A stretch of 64,000 nucleotides of DNA from Tenacibaculum sp. M341. Its GTDB lineage: Bacteria; Bacteroidota; Bacteroidia; Flavobacteriales; Flavobacteriaceae. Position 1 is the stretch's first letter. The number at the start of each line of letters is the position of its first letter. The position numbers and the translations under genes are program-made. The DNA lies in contig NZ_SJXJ01000009.1 of assembly GCF_004337695.1 (NCBI RefSeq), forward strand, positions 62,001-126,000, in the 5' to 3' direction. This document shows positions 37,950 through 47,016 of this stretch, piece by piece. The notes beneath the pieces are model-generated. The model was not told the DNA's origin, made no database searches, and saw only the letters and a program-made list of their open reading frames with translations.

Positions 37950-38663
37950 ATGAAAAAATCAATTTTATTATTAATTATAGTATCAATATCATTCATTTCT
38001 TACGCACAAGAAGAAAAAAACAAAGAATCTAAAACAACATTTGCAATGATGCCTATTCACAATAGTGGAGCTGGGTTTAACAATGTATTTTTAGGTACCT
38101 ATGAACTTAAACCAAGAACGAACTTAACTTTTTACAGTGTTTTTTGGGTAAACCCTTCATTTGGAAATCAAGGTAAAGACTTGTTTTTAGAAACAGGTGT
38201 AGGTTTAGGATTTGCCTCTAAAAACGGAAAATTATATGTAAACCCTAGTATTGGATTTGGTCATGGTAAATTACTTTCTAATACAGCAGGAACAAAAATT
38301 GCTGAAAGTTTTATTCCAAGCGTACTTGCTTTTTACAACTCAGGAAAATTTGAATTTGAAACGTATCATGCTTATTACATGAGTATGAGAGGTGAAGGAA
38401 ATTCTCAAGATTTAATGTTGAATTGGGTAATTCCTGGTTATAAAGTGAGCAAACATTTTTCTTTTGGAGCATTTTATGAACACTTAGGACAAGCAAGAGT
38501 TGATAATGGAGATACTAAAACATTGTATCAATTTTTAGGAGGATATGTAAAAGCTACCTTAAATAACGGTGTTTGGTTTCGTTTTGCAGCCGGACCAAAT
38601 GTTTCTAATGATATGCTAAATGCTGATGAATTCTATAAGATTCAGGCTTTTATTCCATTATAA
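37950..38663 (+). CDS. Outer-membrane beta-barrel-like protein at end of the adenylation cluster
   Basis: The 237-residue protein has a signal peptide (residues 1-19, cleaved after YA) and then alternating hydrophobic/polar strands rich in Gly and aromatic residues. It ends in IQAFIPL, which looks like an outer-membrane barrel of about ten strands. I do not recognise a named family with certainty. It starts 11 bases after the crotonase stop, so it belongs to the operon. It might export, import or sense the cluster's product. Its first 18 coding bases and the preceding 12 bases nearly duplicate those of the adenylation gene. Confidence 0.7.
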   Translation: MKKSILLLIIVSISFISYAQEEKNKESKTTFAMMPIHNSGAGFNNVFLGTYELKPRTNLTFYSVFWVNPSFGNQGKDLFLETGVGLGFASKNGKLYVNPSIGFGHGKLLSNTAGTKIAESFIPSVLAFYNSGKFEFETYHAYYMSMRGEGNSQDLMLNWVIPGYKVSKHFSFGAFYEHLGQARVDNGDTKTLYQFLGGYVKATLNNGVWFRFAAGPNVSNDMLNADEFYKIQAFIPL

Positions 38664-38712
38664 ACCTATAATTGGGGGAATTCATTAGAGAAAATCAACT
38701 TTAATGAATTTA

Positions 38713-38752
38713 AATAGAGGTTGTCTATTTTTAGACAACCTCTTATTTTTTC
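38713..38752 (+). terminator. Terminator of the adenylation-cluster operon
   Basis: AGAGGTTGTCTA (38716-38727) pairs with TAGACAACCTCT (38732-38743), followed by TTATTTTTT. Confidence 0.88.
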
Positions 38753-38793
38753 TATATTTTATAATAGTATGTAATATTTGTATACTGTTACTA

Positions 38794-40095
38794 TTAAGAA
38801 ACATACTTTGTTTTCTTTATAGTAGATAACATTATAAAAGCTAATAAAAAGAAAATAGCTAAACACAACACACTCCACTGCATTGATTCTGTGATTGCAA
38901 ACAGTAAACCATAAATTAAAGTCCCTAATACAATGGCTATTTTTTCAGTAACATCAAAAAAGCTAAAATAAGTGGCATGATCTTCTGTTTCAGGTAATAA
39001 TTTAGAATAAGTAGAGCGTGCCAATGATTGAATTGCTCCTAAAACCAAACCTAAAACACCACCTAAAGCATAAAAATAAATTAAAATATTATCCAAATCT
39101 TTATGTAACATAAAAGCACCAAAGCAAATAATCATCCAAATAACAATGGTAATTCTTAACGCAGTTATGTTTCCATATTTTTCTGAAATTCTCGAAAAAA
39201 TAAAAGCGCCACCAATTGCTAATAGTTGTATTACTAATATAGTCCCTATTAAATGGGTACTTTTTAGTTTTAATTCAGAAGTACCAAATAGCGTAGCAGT
39301 TAAAATAATAGTTTGTACTCCTACACTCAGCAGGAAAAATGTAATTAAAAACCTTTTTAAAGCAGGATGATGATCTATTACTTCTTGTAGTACTTTTTTC
39401 AATTCTTGAAAACCTTTCCATAAATAGCCTTCTTCTAACTGATCTTTTGGTATTTTTTTGTCTTTAGGCAATCTTCTAAAAGTTATTTGTGCAAAACCTA
39501 ACCACCAAATTCCTACAATTACAAATGAAATACGAGAAGCCATTCCTTTTGTAATTCCAAAATTATCAGGAAATAAAATCAGTACTAAGCATATTAACAA
39601 TAATAAAATAGAACCAATATATCCATTAATAAAACCTTTAGCACTTACCCTATCTTGATCTTCAGGGTGGGCTACTTCAGGTAAATAAGCATTATAAAAA
39701 ACAATACTTCCCCAAAAACCTATGCTTGCTAAAATACTAGCTACAATTCCTATCCAAGTTGTTTCACACCCGGAAAAAAAATACAAACTCATTACAGATA
39801 AACTTCCTAATAAGCAAAAGAACTTCATAAAACTCTTTTTATTTCCCCTATAATCTGCAATTCCAGATAAAATAGGTGATATAAATGCCACTATTAAAAA
39901 TGAAAAAGACAAAGCATAGGTATATAATGAATTTGGGTGTTCCCATTCAATCCCCATAAATTCAATAATTTTACTTTCTGTTATTGCGTCATAATACATA
40001 GGAAAAATAGCTGTACTAATTACTAATGAATATACCGAATTAGCCCAGTCATAAAATGCCCATGCATTGATTAATTTTTTATCTCCTATTTTCAT
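38794..40095 (-). CDS. MFS transporter, UMF1-like family
   Basis: The 433-residue protein has about twelve helices. The N-terminal WAFYDWANSVYSLVISTAIFP motif and the RSTYSKLLP signature (about residue 360) mark the UMF1/Atg22-like branch of the major facilitator superfamily. It is an inner-membrane carrier whose substrate is not known in bacteria. The gene is monocistronic, with a terminator of the M48 gene upstream and the adenylation-operon terminator on its 3' side. Nothing links it functionally to its neighbours. Confidence 0.88.
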   Translation of the reverse strand: MKIGDKKLINAWAFYDWANSVYSLVISTAIFPMYYDAITESKIIEFMGIEWEHPNSLYTYALSFSFLIVAFISPILSGIADYRGNKKSFMKFFCLLGSLSVMSLYFFSGCETTWIGIVASILASIGFWGSIVFYNAYLPEVAHPEDQDRVSAKGFINGYIGSILLLLICLVLILFPDNFGITKGMASRISFVIVGIWWLGFAQITFRRLPKDKKIPKDQLEEGYLWKGFQELKKVLQEVIDHHPALKRFLITFFLLSVGVQTIILTATLFGTSELKLKSTHLIGTILVIQLLAIGGAFIFSRISEKYGNITALRITIVIWMIICFGAFMLHKDLDNILIYFYALGGVLGLVLGAIQSLARSTYSKLLPETEDHATYFSFFDVTEKIAIVLGTLIYGLLFAITESMQWSVLCLAIFFLLAFIMLSTIKKTKYVS

Positions 40096-40112
40096 TTTTA
40101 AATATACTTAAT

Positions 40113-40147
40113 TAAAAAAACCGTTCTTTAAAAATAAAGAACGGTTT
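40113..40147 (-). terminator. Terminator of the M48 protease gene
   Basis: AAACCGTTCTTTA and TAAAGAACGGTTT form a perfect 13-bp stem with an AAAA loop, followed on the minus strand by a T run. Confidence 0.88.
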
Positions 40148-40180
40148 GCAATATACTTAAAAAGTAATGTATTTTTTTGC

Positions 40181-41014
40181 TTATTTTTTTAGCATTGCTG
40201 CAGCTTGTTGGTTATACTGATTTGCATATCGCTTAGCTATAGGCAAATACTTTCTTAGTTCAACAATACGAGATTGGTTTGAAGGGTGGGTACTTAAAAA
40301 CTCAGGAGGAGCTTGTCTACCAGATTTTTTAGCATTTTCACTCATACGTACCCAAACATTAACTGCTTCTTCTCCTCTATATCCTGCCATAATCATAAAT
40401 ACTAAACCTAAATGATCAGCCTCTGTTTCGTGAGTTCTACTAAACTTTAACATTCCTAATTGAGAACCAACACCATAAGCCATGTTCCATAATTGAGCAT
40501 TCTTATTGTTCATGGTACCTACTGCTAATGCAACACCTCCTAATTGTTGTATTTGAGATGAAGACATACGCTCTTGACCATGTTTTGCAAAAGCATGCGC
40601 AACTTCATGTCCCATTACAGCTGCAATACCATCTGTATTTGCACAAATAGGCATTATACCTGTGTAGAAAACTACTTTACCTCCTGGCATACACCAAGCA
40701 TTAATAGTCTCATCATTGATTAAATTGAATTCCCATTTGTAAGAATTTGCTTCACTAGTCATTCCGTTAGCTCTCATGAATCGATCCACAGCTGCTGCAA
40801 CATTCTTTCCTATCGTTTGTAATTCTCTTGCTTGTGATGTGTTTTTAACAATTTTGCTATTATTTTCTTTTAGAAAACCGCTGTACTGTTGAAAACTCAT
40901 AGGTAAAACCTGTGCATCACTTACAAAATTGATACGCTTTCTTCCTGTGATTGGCACTGTGCTACATTGTACAAATAACAATGCAATACCAAACATTATG
41001 ATAAATCTATTCAT
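40181..41014 (-). CDS. M48-family zinc metalloprotease lipoprotein
   Basis: With the ATG at 41014 the protein has 277 residues and begins with a lipoprotein signal ending FVQC (Cys17); the upstream in-frame start would put 21 extra residues before it. The zinc motif HEVAH is at residues 136-140, with a third ligand in the THETEADHLG segment. This is the LoiP/BepA-like periplasmic M48 group, which degrades or refolds envelope proteins. It is monocistronic and lies divergent to the alpha/beta hydrolase gene. Confidence 0.92.
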   Translation of the reverse strand: MNRFIIMFGIALLFVQCSTVPITGRKRINFVSDAQVLPMSFQQYSGFLKENNSKIVKNTSQARELQTIGKNVAAAVDRFMRANGMTSEANSYKWEFNLINDETINAWCMPGGKVVFYTGIMPICANTDGIAAVMGHEVAHAFAKHGQERMSSSQIQQLGGVALAVGTMNNKNAQLWNMAYGVGSQLGMLKFSRTHETEADHLGLVFMIMAGYRGEEAVNVWVRMSENAKKSGRQAPPEFLSTHPSNQSRIVELRKYLPIAKRYANQYNQQAAAMLKK

Positions 41015-41137
41015 TAATACTGTTTTTATGTTTGCAAATACTAATAGATATGACTCAAATTTGGGGTATAAAGTCACTTTTTAATGGTAATTTAAATATA
41101 CAAATTCTATCTTTACAATGAAAATTTTTAAACAACT

Positions 41138-42013
41138 ATGATTCAAGCAAATCAAGAAAAGCTTTTACCTGCAAGTATTTCAATTCCTAATAAAATCCAA
41201 AATCTAGCTAAAACAATTCAATTTTTCTCTGGTAATTTAGTTACAAAATTTTCTGCTAAATTATTTTCTACTCCAGTTAAATTTCCAACTCCTGAACGTG
41301 AGAAAATGATGTGGAAAAGTGCTCAAAAAAGTAGACTAATGGTTCCAAGTATCAACAAAGAAATTGAGATACTTACTTATGGATTTTCAAAGAAAAAAGT
41401 ATTATTAGTTCATGGTTGGTGTGGAAGAAGTACACAATTATTTATGGTTGCTGATAAGTTATTAGAAAATGGGTATATGATTATTTCTTTTGATGCTCCT
41501 TCTCATGGGAATTCAGAAGGAAAATCGGCCTTAATGCCTGATTTTATAGATGCTATTAAGGAAATTGATGAAAAGTTGGGACCTTTTGATGCTGCGGTTG
41601 GTCATTCTTTAGGAGGAATGAGTCTTTATAGTGCTATTGCCGAAGGTGTTAAGGTAAAATCTATGGTTAGTATAGGCTCTGGTGATAAAATTTCTGACAT
41701 AATTAAAAATTTTATCAAAAACTTGAGTTTAAAACCTAAAGTGGCTACAAAATTAAAGAAGTTTTACGATCAAAAACATGAAATGGATATTGACAGTTAT
41801 GCTAGTTCTGCAAAAGCAAAAGAAGTTGATATTCCTGCTTTAGTGGTTCACGATTCTTTAGACGGTGATGTTCCTGTAAGTTGTGCTTACAATATTCGTC
41901 AAAGTTTAAAACAAGGTTCTATTTTTATTACAAGTGGTTTAGGTCATACTAAAATATTACGTGATAAAAATACAACTGCAAGAATTGTAGATTTTATAAA
42001 ACATAACGAATGA
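41138..42013 (+). CDS. Alpha/beta-fold hydrolase
   Basis: The 291-residue protein has an oxyanion-type LVHGWCGRS motif (about residue 90) and the nucleophile elbow GHSLGG (Ser of the triad, about residue 154). A late Asp in HDSLDGDVP and a His in GLGHTKILRD complete a likely triad. No signal peptide is visible. It is a serine esterase, lipase or related enzyme of unknown substrate. Its stop overlaps the msrB start by four bases (ATGA), so the two are translated together. Confidence 0.85.
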   Translation: MIQANQEKLLPASISIPNKIQNLAKTIQFFSGNLVTKFSAKLFSTPVKFPTPEREKMMWKSAQKSRLMVPSINKEIEILTYGFSKKKVLLVHGWCGRSTQLFMVADKLLENGYMIISFDAPSHGNSEGKSALMPDFIDAIKEIDEKLGPFDAAVGHSLGGMSLYSAIAEGVKVKSMVSIGSGDKISDIIKNFIKNLSLKPKVATKLKKFYDQKHEMDIDSYASSAKAKEVDIPALVVHDSLDGDVPVSCAYNIRQSLKQGSIFITSGLGHTKILRDKNTTARIVDFIKHNE

Positions 42014-42489
42014 AAAATTTAATTACATGCTGTACTATTTTCTTTTTACTGATATCGTGTCAATCGATTGCTCAAAAAGATAAAAAAATATCAAAGTATA
42101 AAATTGAGAAGACAGAAGAAGAATGGAAAAAAGCATTAACTCCTATGCAATTTTATGTTTTAAGAAAAGCTGGTACTGAAAGACCTAATACAAGTGAGTT
42201 TAACACTTTTAAAGGAAAAGGGACTTATGCTTGTGTAGCTTGTGACACTCCTCTATATAATTCTGATAGAAAATATAACTCAGGTTCAGGATGGCCTTCT
42301 TTTGATAAGGCTATTGAAAAAAATATAGAAACTGATACCGATTACAAAATTGGATATGCTAGAACTGAACTTAAATGTAATACTTGTGGAGGTCATTTAG
42401 GACATCGTTTTAATGATGGACCAAGACAAACAACTGGTATGAGAGATTGTATTAATGGAGTGGCTTTAAAATTTGTACCTAAAAAATAA
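42010..42489 (+). CDS. msrB: Peptide-methionine (R)-S-oxide reductase, lipoprotein form
   Basis: The 159-residue protein has the MsrB fold: two zinc CxxC motifs (CVAC, CNTC), the GSGWPSF and GHRFNDGP signatures, and the catalytic Cys147 in MRDCIN. It reduces methionine-R-sulfoxide. Unlike the cytosolic enzyme it begins with a lipoprotein signal ending LISC (Cys17), so it should repair oxidised proteins in the envelope. It is coupled to the alpha/beta hydrolase gene and followed by a strong terminator. Confidence 0.93.
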   Translation: MKNLITCCTIFFLLISCQSIAQKDKKISKYKIEKTEEEWKKALTPMQFYVLRKAGTERPNTSEFNTFKGKGTYACVACDTPLYNSDRKYNSGSGWPSFDKAIEKNIETDTDYKIGYARTELKCNTCGGHLGHRFNDGPRQTTGMRDCINGVALKFVPKK

Positions 42490-42517
42490 TAAACGCTAAT
42501 TTATATTTTTACATATA

Positions 42518-42553
42518 AAAAAACTCAGAAGATAAACTTCTGAGTTTTTTTTG
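42518..42553 (+). terminator. Bidirectional terminator between msrB and secA
   Basis: ACTCAGAAG and CTTCTGAGT pair around an ATAAA loop with A and T runs on either side, so it can end both convergent genes. Confidence 0.9.
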
Positions 42554-42580
42554 TTTTATAGTGAATTCTGTAAAGAAATT

Positions 42581-45500
42581 TTATACTAATACCCAAGTAC
42601 CTTTTTCTAATAAAGGAATAGCTTGTTTAAATTTTACTGTTTTTTCTTCACCAGACATTACATTCTTAATAGTAACTTTTTCGTTACGACCAATCTTTGG
42701 TTGTTCTCTAACAATAGTTTCAACTACTTGCTGCTCTTGAGTTTGTTGTTGACGAGCATTATTAAAAGCTTGTTGTGTAGAGTTTTGTACTTCGTCTTTT
42801 CTTAAATCTAACTTTTCTTTCTTCTCTTCTCTTGCTTCAGAAATTTGAGATTGATCTTCTGTTGGTAACTTTCCTTTAAATAAGAAAGAAAGTACCTCTT
42901 TATTTACTTTATCAATTGTTTCTTGGAATAATTTAAAAGCTTCAAACTTATAAATTAACAACGGATCTTTTTGCTCGTAAGTTGCATTTTGAACTGTTTG
43001 CTTCAACTCGTCCATTTTACGTAAATGATCTTTCCAATTTTCATCAATGATTGCTAAAGTGATATTCTTCTCAAAATCATTTACTAAAGATTGTCCTTCA
43101 CTTTCATATGCTTCTTTTAAGTTTGTTACTACACGAATTGTTTTAGCTCCATCTGTAAAAGGTACAACTATACGCTCATAACGATCTCCTTCGTTTTCAA
43201 AAACACCTTTAATCACCGGATATGCAATAGCTGCATTTCTTTCAGCATCATTTTTATAGTGTTCAGAAACGATTTTATATAAATCATCTATTAACGATTG
43301 TTCGTCTTTACTCTTAAATTCTTCTTCAGAAAAAGGAGAAGTCATTGAAGAAAAACGAATTAATTCAAATTCGAAATTTTGAAAATCGTTATTAATTTTA
43401 TTTTGTTTTACAACTACATCACAAGTATCATAAATCATATTTGCAATGTCTATTTGTAATCTTTTACCATCTAATGCATGACGACGACGCTTGTATACGA
43501 ATTCACGTTGTGCATTCATAATATCATCGTACTCTAATAAACGCTTACGAATACCAAAGTTATTTTCTTCTACTTTCTTCTGAGCACGCTCAATAGTTCT
43601 TGTGATTAATTTATCTTGAATTACTTCACCTTCTTTTAACCCTAATCGGTCCATCATTTTAGCGATTCTTTCAGAACCAAATAAACGCATTAAGTTATCA
43701 TCTAACGCTACGTAAAATTGAGAAGAACCAACATCTCCTTGACGACCAGCACGACCTCTTAACTGACGGTCAACACGACGAGAATCATGTCTTTCTGTAC
43801 CAATAATAGCTAAACCACCTGCAGCTTTAACTTCATCAGAAAGTTTAATATCGGTACCACGACCAGCCATGTTTGTTGCAATAGTTACTTGTCCTGGTTT
43901 CCCAGCTTCTGCTACAACATCTGCTTCTTTCTTGTGTAATTTTGCATTTAATATATTGTGAGATATTTTACGCATTTTAAGCATTCTACCTAACAATTCA
44001 GAAATTTCTACAGAAGTTGTACCTACTAACACTGGTCTTCCTTCAGCAACTAATCTTGAAACTTCTTCAATTACTGCGTTATATTTTTCTCTTGTTGTTT
44101 TATACAACATATCTTCTCTATCATCACGAGCAATTGGCTTGTTTGTTGGAATTTCAACAACATCCAATTTATAAATTTCGAAGAATTCTCCTGCTTCTGT
44201 GATTGCTGTACCTGTCATACCAGATAACTTACGGTACATTCTGAAGTAATTTTGTAATGTTACTGTAGCAAAAGTTTGAGTAGCATCTTCAATTTTTACA
44301 TTTTCTTTTGCTTCAATCGCTTGGTGTAATCCATCAGAGTAACGACGACCGTCCATAATACGACCTGTTTGCTCATCTACAATCATTACTTTATTATCAA
44401 CAACTACATAAGCAACATCTTTTTCAAATAATGTATATGCTTTTAAAAGTTGGTTCATAGTGTGAATTCTTTCACTCTTCACACTAAATTCACGATATAA
44501 TTCTTCTTTTTGCTCTGCCTTAACTTCTGGAGTATTACCACTACCATCTATTTCGGCAATTTTTATACTGATATCTGGTAATACAAAAAATGTATTATTT
44601 TGAGTTCTTTCTGATAAATGAGCAACACCTTTATCGGTTAAATTGATCTGATTGTTTTTTTCTTCAATAGTAAACCACAATTCAGCATCAACCTCTGGCA
44701 TTAACTTATTATTATCTTGCATATAGAAGTTCTCAGTTTTTTGTAAAATCTGCTTCACTCCTTCTTGAGATAAAAACTTAATAAGTGCCTTATTTTTAGG
44801 TAAACCTCTATATACTCTTAATAATTGGAAACCACCTTCTTTGGTATCACCTTCTTTGATTAATTTTTTAGCTTCAGCTAAAACACCTACTAAATATTTA
44901 CTTTGTAAACCTACAATGTCAGCTACTAAAGGTTTTAATTCATTAAATTCATGAATATCTCCTTTAGGAATTGGTCCTGATATAATAAGTGGTGTACGAG
45001 CATCATCAATTAAAACAGAATCAACTTCATCAATAATTGCATAGTTAGGTGCTCTTTGAACTAAATCTTCTTTTGATGAAGCCATATTATCACGTAAATA
45101 ATCGAATCCAAATTCGTTATTTGTTCCGTAAGTAATATCTGCATTATATGCTTTTCTTCTTGATTCAGAATTTGGTTGATGATCATCGATACAAGCAGTA
45201 GATAAACCATGGAATTCAAAAACTGGAGCCATCCATGCACGGTCACGTTTTGCTAAATAATCATTTACTGTTACAACATGAACTCCTTTACCAGATAAAG
45301 CATTTAAATAAACAGGCAATGTAGAAACCAACGTTTTACCTTCCCCTGTCATCATCTCAGCAATTTTACCTTGGTGTAAAACAGATCCACCAATTAACTG
45401 AACGTCATAATGAACCATATCCCAAGTAACTTCTTTTCCTGAAGCATCCCAAGAGTTTGCCCAAAATGCTTTTTCTCCTTCTAAAGTGACATGCTCTTTA

Positions 45501-45925
45501 GTAGCAGATAATTCTCTATCAAAAGGAGTTGCTGACACCTCTATTTCTTCTTTATTTGCAAAACGTTTTGCTGTTTCTTTTACAACAGCAAACGCTTCAG
45601 GCATAATATCTTCTAACACTTTTTCAGAAGCAGCATAAGACTCATCTTTTAGCTTATCTATTTGAGCATATATTTCTTCCTGACGATCAATATCTGCTGT
45701 TTTAACTTCTTCTTCTAACTCACTAATTTGAGTTTCAAAAGTATTTGTAGCTTCTTTTATTTTAGACTTAAATTCTATTGTTTTTGCCCTAAGCTCATCG
45801 TGTGATAAACTAGCTAATTGTGGTTCAAAAGTCTTTACTTTTTCTACAATAGGCTGCAGTAACTTCAAGTCTTTCTGCTGTTTATCTCCTACAAATAATT
45901 TTATAATAGAGTTTAAAATGCTCAT
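42581..45925 (-). CDS. secA: Protein translocase ATPase SecA
   Basis: The 1114-residue protein has the Walker A motif MTGEGKT at about 190-197, the DEVDSVLIDDARTPLI helicase motif, GTDIKLSDEV and the RQLRGRAGRQGD motif VI. It is about 200 residues longer than E. coli SecA. The extra length includes an insertion around residues 330-470 (KYLVGVLAEAKKLI to DISIKIAEIDG), typical of Bacteroidetes SecA. The C-terminus lacks the zinc-binding Cys motif. SecA drives preproteins through SecYEG. A short palindrome lies in its 5' leader. Confidence 0.97.
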   Translation of the reverse strand: MSILNSIIKLFVGDKQQKDLKLLQPIVEKVKTFEPQLASLSHDELRAKTIEFKSKIKEATNTFETQISELEEEVKTADIDRQEEIYAQIDKLKDESYAASEKVLEDIMPEAFAVVKETAKRFANKEEIEVSATPFDRELSATKEHVTLEGEKAFWANSWDASGKEVTWDMVHYDVQLIGGSVLHQGKIAEMMTGEGKTLVSTLPVYLNALSGKGVHVVTVNDYLAKRDRAWMAPVFEFHGLSTACIDDHQPNSESRRKAYNADITYGTNNEFGFDYLRDNMASSKEDLVQRAPNYAIIDEVDSVLIDDARTPLIISGPIPKGDIHEFNELKPLVADIVGLQSKYLVGVLAEAKKLIKEGDTKEGGFQLLRVYRGLPKNKALIKFLSQEGVKQILQKTENFYMQDNNKLMPEVDAELWFTIEEKNNQINLTDKGVAHLSERTQNNTFFVLPDISIKIAEIDGSGNTPEVKAEQKEELYREFSVKSERIHTMNQLLKAYTLFEKDVAYVVVDNKVMIVDEQTGRIMDGRRYSDGLHQAIEAKENVKIEDATQTFATVTLQNYFRMYRKLSGMTGTAITEAGEFFEIYKLDVVEIPTNKPIARDDREDMLYKTTREKYNAVIEEVSRLVAEGRPVLVGTTSVEISELLGRMLKMRKISHNILNAKLHKKEADVVAEAGKPGQVTIATNMAGRGTDIKLSDEVKAAGGLAIIGTERHDSRRVDRQLRGRAGRQGDVGSSQFYVALDDNLMRLFGSERIAKMMDRLGLKEGEVIQDKLITRTIERAQKKVEENNFGIRKRLLEYDDIMNAQREFVYKRRRHALDGKRLQIDIANMIYDTCDVVVKQNKINNDFQNFEFELIRFSSMTSPFSEEEFKSKDEQSLIDDLYKIVSEHYKNDAERNAAIAYPVIKGVFENEGDRYERIVVPFTDGAKTIRVVTNLKEAYESEGQSLVNDFEKNITLAIIDENWKDHLRKMDELKQTVQNATYEQKDPLLIYKFEAFKLFQETIDKVNKEVLSFLFKGKLPTEDQSQISEAREEKKEKLDLRKDEVQNSTQQAFNNARQQQTQEQQVVETIVREQPKIGRNEKVTIKNVMSGEEKTVKFKQAIPLLEKGTWVLV

Positions 45926-45942
45926 TATTTATATGTTTTTAT

Positions 45943-45959
45943 CTAGTATTTTTTACTAG
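45943..45959 (-). promoter_or_regulatory. Palindrome in the secA leader
   Basis: CTAGTA and TACTAG form a perfect six-base stem with a five-base loop, 18-34 bases before the secA ATG. It could be an RNA hairpin near the start or a protein site. The stem is short and AT-rich, so it may be chance. Confidence 0.25.
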
Positions 45960-45996
45960 TATATAGTTAGTTTATGTAAATGCTTAAAAGTAAGCA

Positions 45997-46027
45997 AAAA
46001 AAAAGCCTCTGATTTTGAGACTTTTAA
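45997..46027 (-). terminator. Terminator of the DUF2795 gene
   Basis: On the minus strand AAAGTCTC pairs with GAGGCTTT, followed by nine T. One mismatch lies in the stem. Confidence 0.65.
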
Positions 46028-46042
46028 TTTTATTTTTTTTAT

Positions 46043-46264
46043 TTAATATTCATCTTCGTTCCAAAGATAATCCTCCTCTGTTGGATAATCTGGCCAAATT
46101 TCAATGATAGAATCATATATCTCTCCTTCATCTTCTATATCTTGTAAGTTTTCTACCACTTCTAGAGGAGCACCAGTACGAATTGCATAATCAATTAATT
46201 CGTCTTTAGTGGCAGGCCATGGTGCATCTGCTAAATAAGATGCTAATTCAAGTGTCCAATACAT
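46043..46264 (-). CDS. Small DUF2795 protein
   Basis: The 73-residue acidic protein (SYLADAPWPATKDELIDYA, DEGEIYDSI, ending DYLWNEDEY) matches the short DUF2795 family, which is widely conserved in Bacteroidetes. It has no signal peptide. The family's role is not known to me. It has its own strong promoter and its own terminator, so it is an independent, probably well-expressed unit between the cobalamin adenosyltransferase and secA genes. Confidence 0.85.
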   Translation of the reverse strand: MYWTLELASYLADAPWPATKDELIDYAIRTGAPLEVVENLQDIEDEGEIYDSIIEIWPDYPTEEDYLWNEDEY

Positions 46265-46289
46265 TTCTAAATCTGTTTTTAGTTTTCTG

Positions 46290-46319
46290 CAAAAATAAAA
46301 TTTTAACTTAAAAAGTCAA
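46290..46319 (-). promoter_or_regulatory. Promoter of the DUF2795 gene
   Basis: On the minus strand TTG (46319-46317, in CTTGAC) and TATTTTTG (46297-46290) are separated by 19 bases, a close match to the Bacteroidetes -33/-7 consensus, 26 bases before the ATG. Confidence 0.65.
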
Positions 46320-46363
46320 GTTTTTTTGTTAAAATCTGTAATTAATAAAATAAAGAACTTTTC

Positions 46364-46936
46364 TTATAGCTTATTAGGTATCCATTTTACCTCATTTGCC
46401 TGCAAGTCTTTGGTCAACTTTCGTGCCAATACAAAAAGGTAGTCAGAAAGTCTGTTTAAATACATTAATATATTATTATCTATGTCTTCTTCATCATTTA
46501 ACGCAGCACACAAGCGCTCTGCCCTTCTACATACACAACGTGTTATGTGACAAAATGACACTGTTTGATGACCTCCTGGCAAAATAAAGTGAGTCATTGG
46601 TGGTAACTCATCATTCATTTGATCCATTTGTGCTTCTAAATATTCAATATATTCAGAATTGATTTTCGGAATATTTAAACGTTCTTTTCCGTTTTTTAAT
46701 ATTTCCTTTTCTTTTGGAGTTGCTAACATTGCTCCTAGTGTAAATAATTCGTCTTGAATTTTTACTAGAGCTTCTTTGGTGTTGTTATCAATCTCTTGAT
46801 CTCTGATAAGACCTATGTATGAGTTTAACTCATCTACTGTACCATAACATTCAATCCGTAAATGATGTTTGGGTACTCTAGAACCTCCATACAAAGCTGT
46901 GGTTCCTTTATCACCAGTTTTAGTGTAAATTTTCAT
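46364..46936 (-). CDS. Corrinoid adenosyltransferase, PduO type
   Basis: The 190-residue protein has the PduO/MMAB signature set: KIYTKTGDKGTTALYGG at the N-terminus for ATP binding, YGTVDELNSYIG, the C-terminal RAERLCAAL region and LNRLSDYLFVLAR. It transfers adenosyl from ATP to cob(I)alamin to make coenzyme B12. No B12 synthesis genes are near, so it probably serves salvage for enzymes such as methylmalonyl-CoA mutase. It appears monocistronic. Confidence 0.93.
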   Translation of the reverse strand: MKIYTKTGDKGTTALYGGSRVPKHHLRIECYGTVDELNSYIGLIRDQEIDNNTKEALVKIQDELFTLGAMLATPKEKEILKNGKERLNIPKINSEYIEYLEAQMDQMNDELPPMTHFILPGGHQTVSFCHITRCVCRRAERLCAALNDEEDIDNNILMYLNRLSDYLFVLARKLTKDLQANEVKWIPNKL

Positions 46937-47016
46937 GTATGCTTTTTGTGTTTTAGTTGTTGATTGTTTACATACGTTTTAGAGGAAACTAAATATAGTT
47001 TAAGAAAAATTAAATT

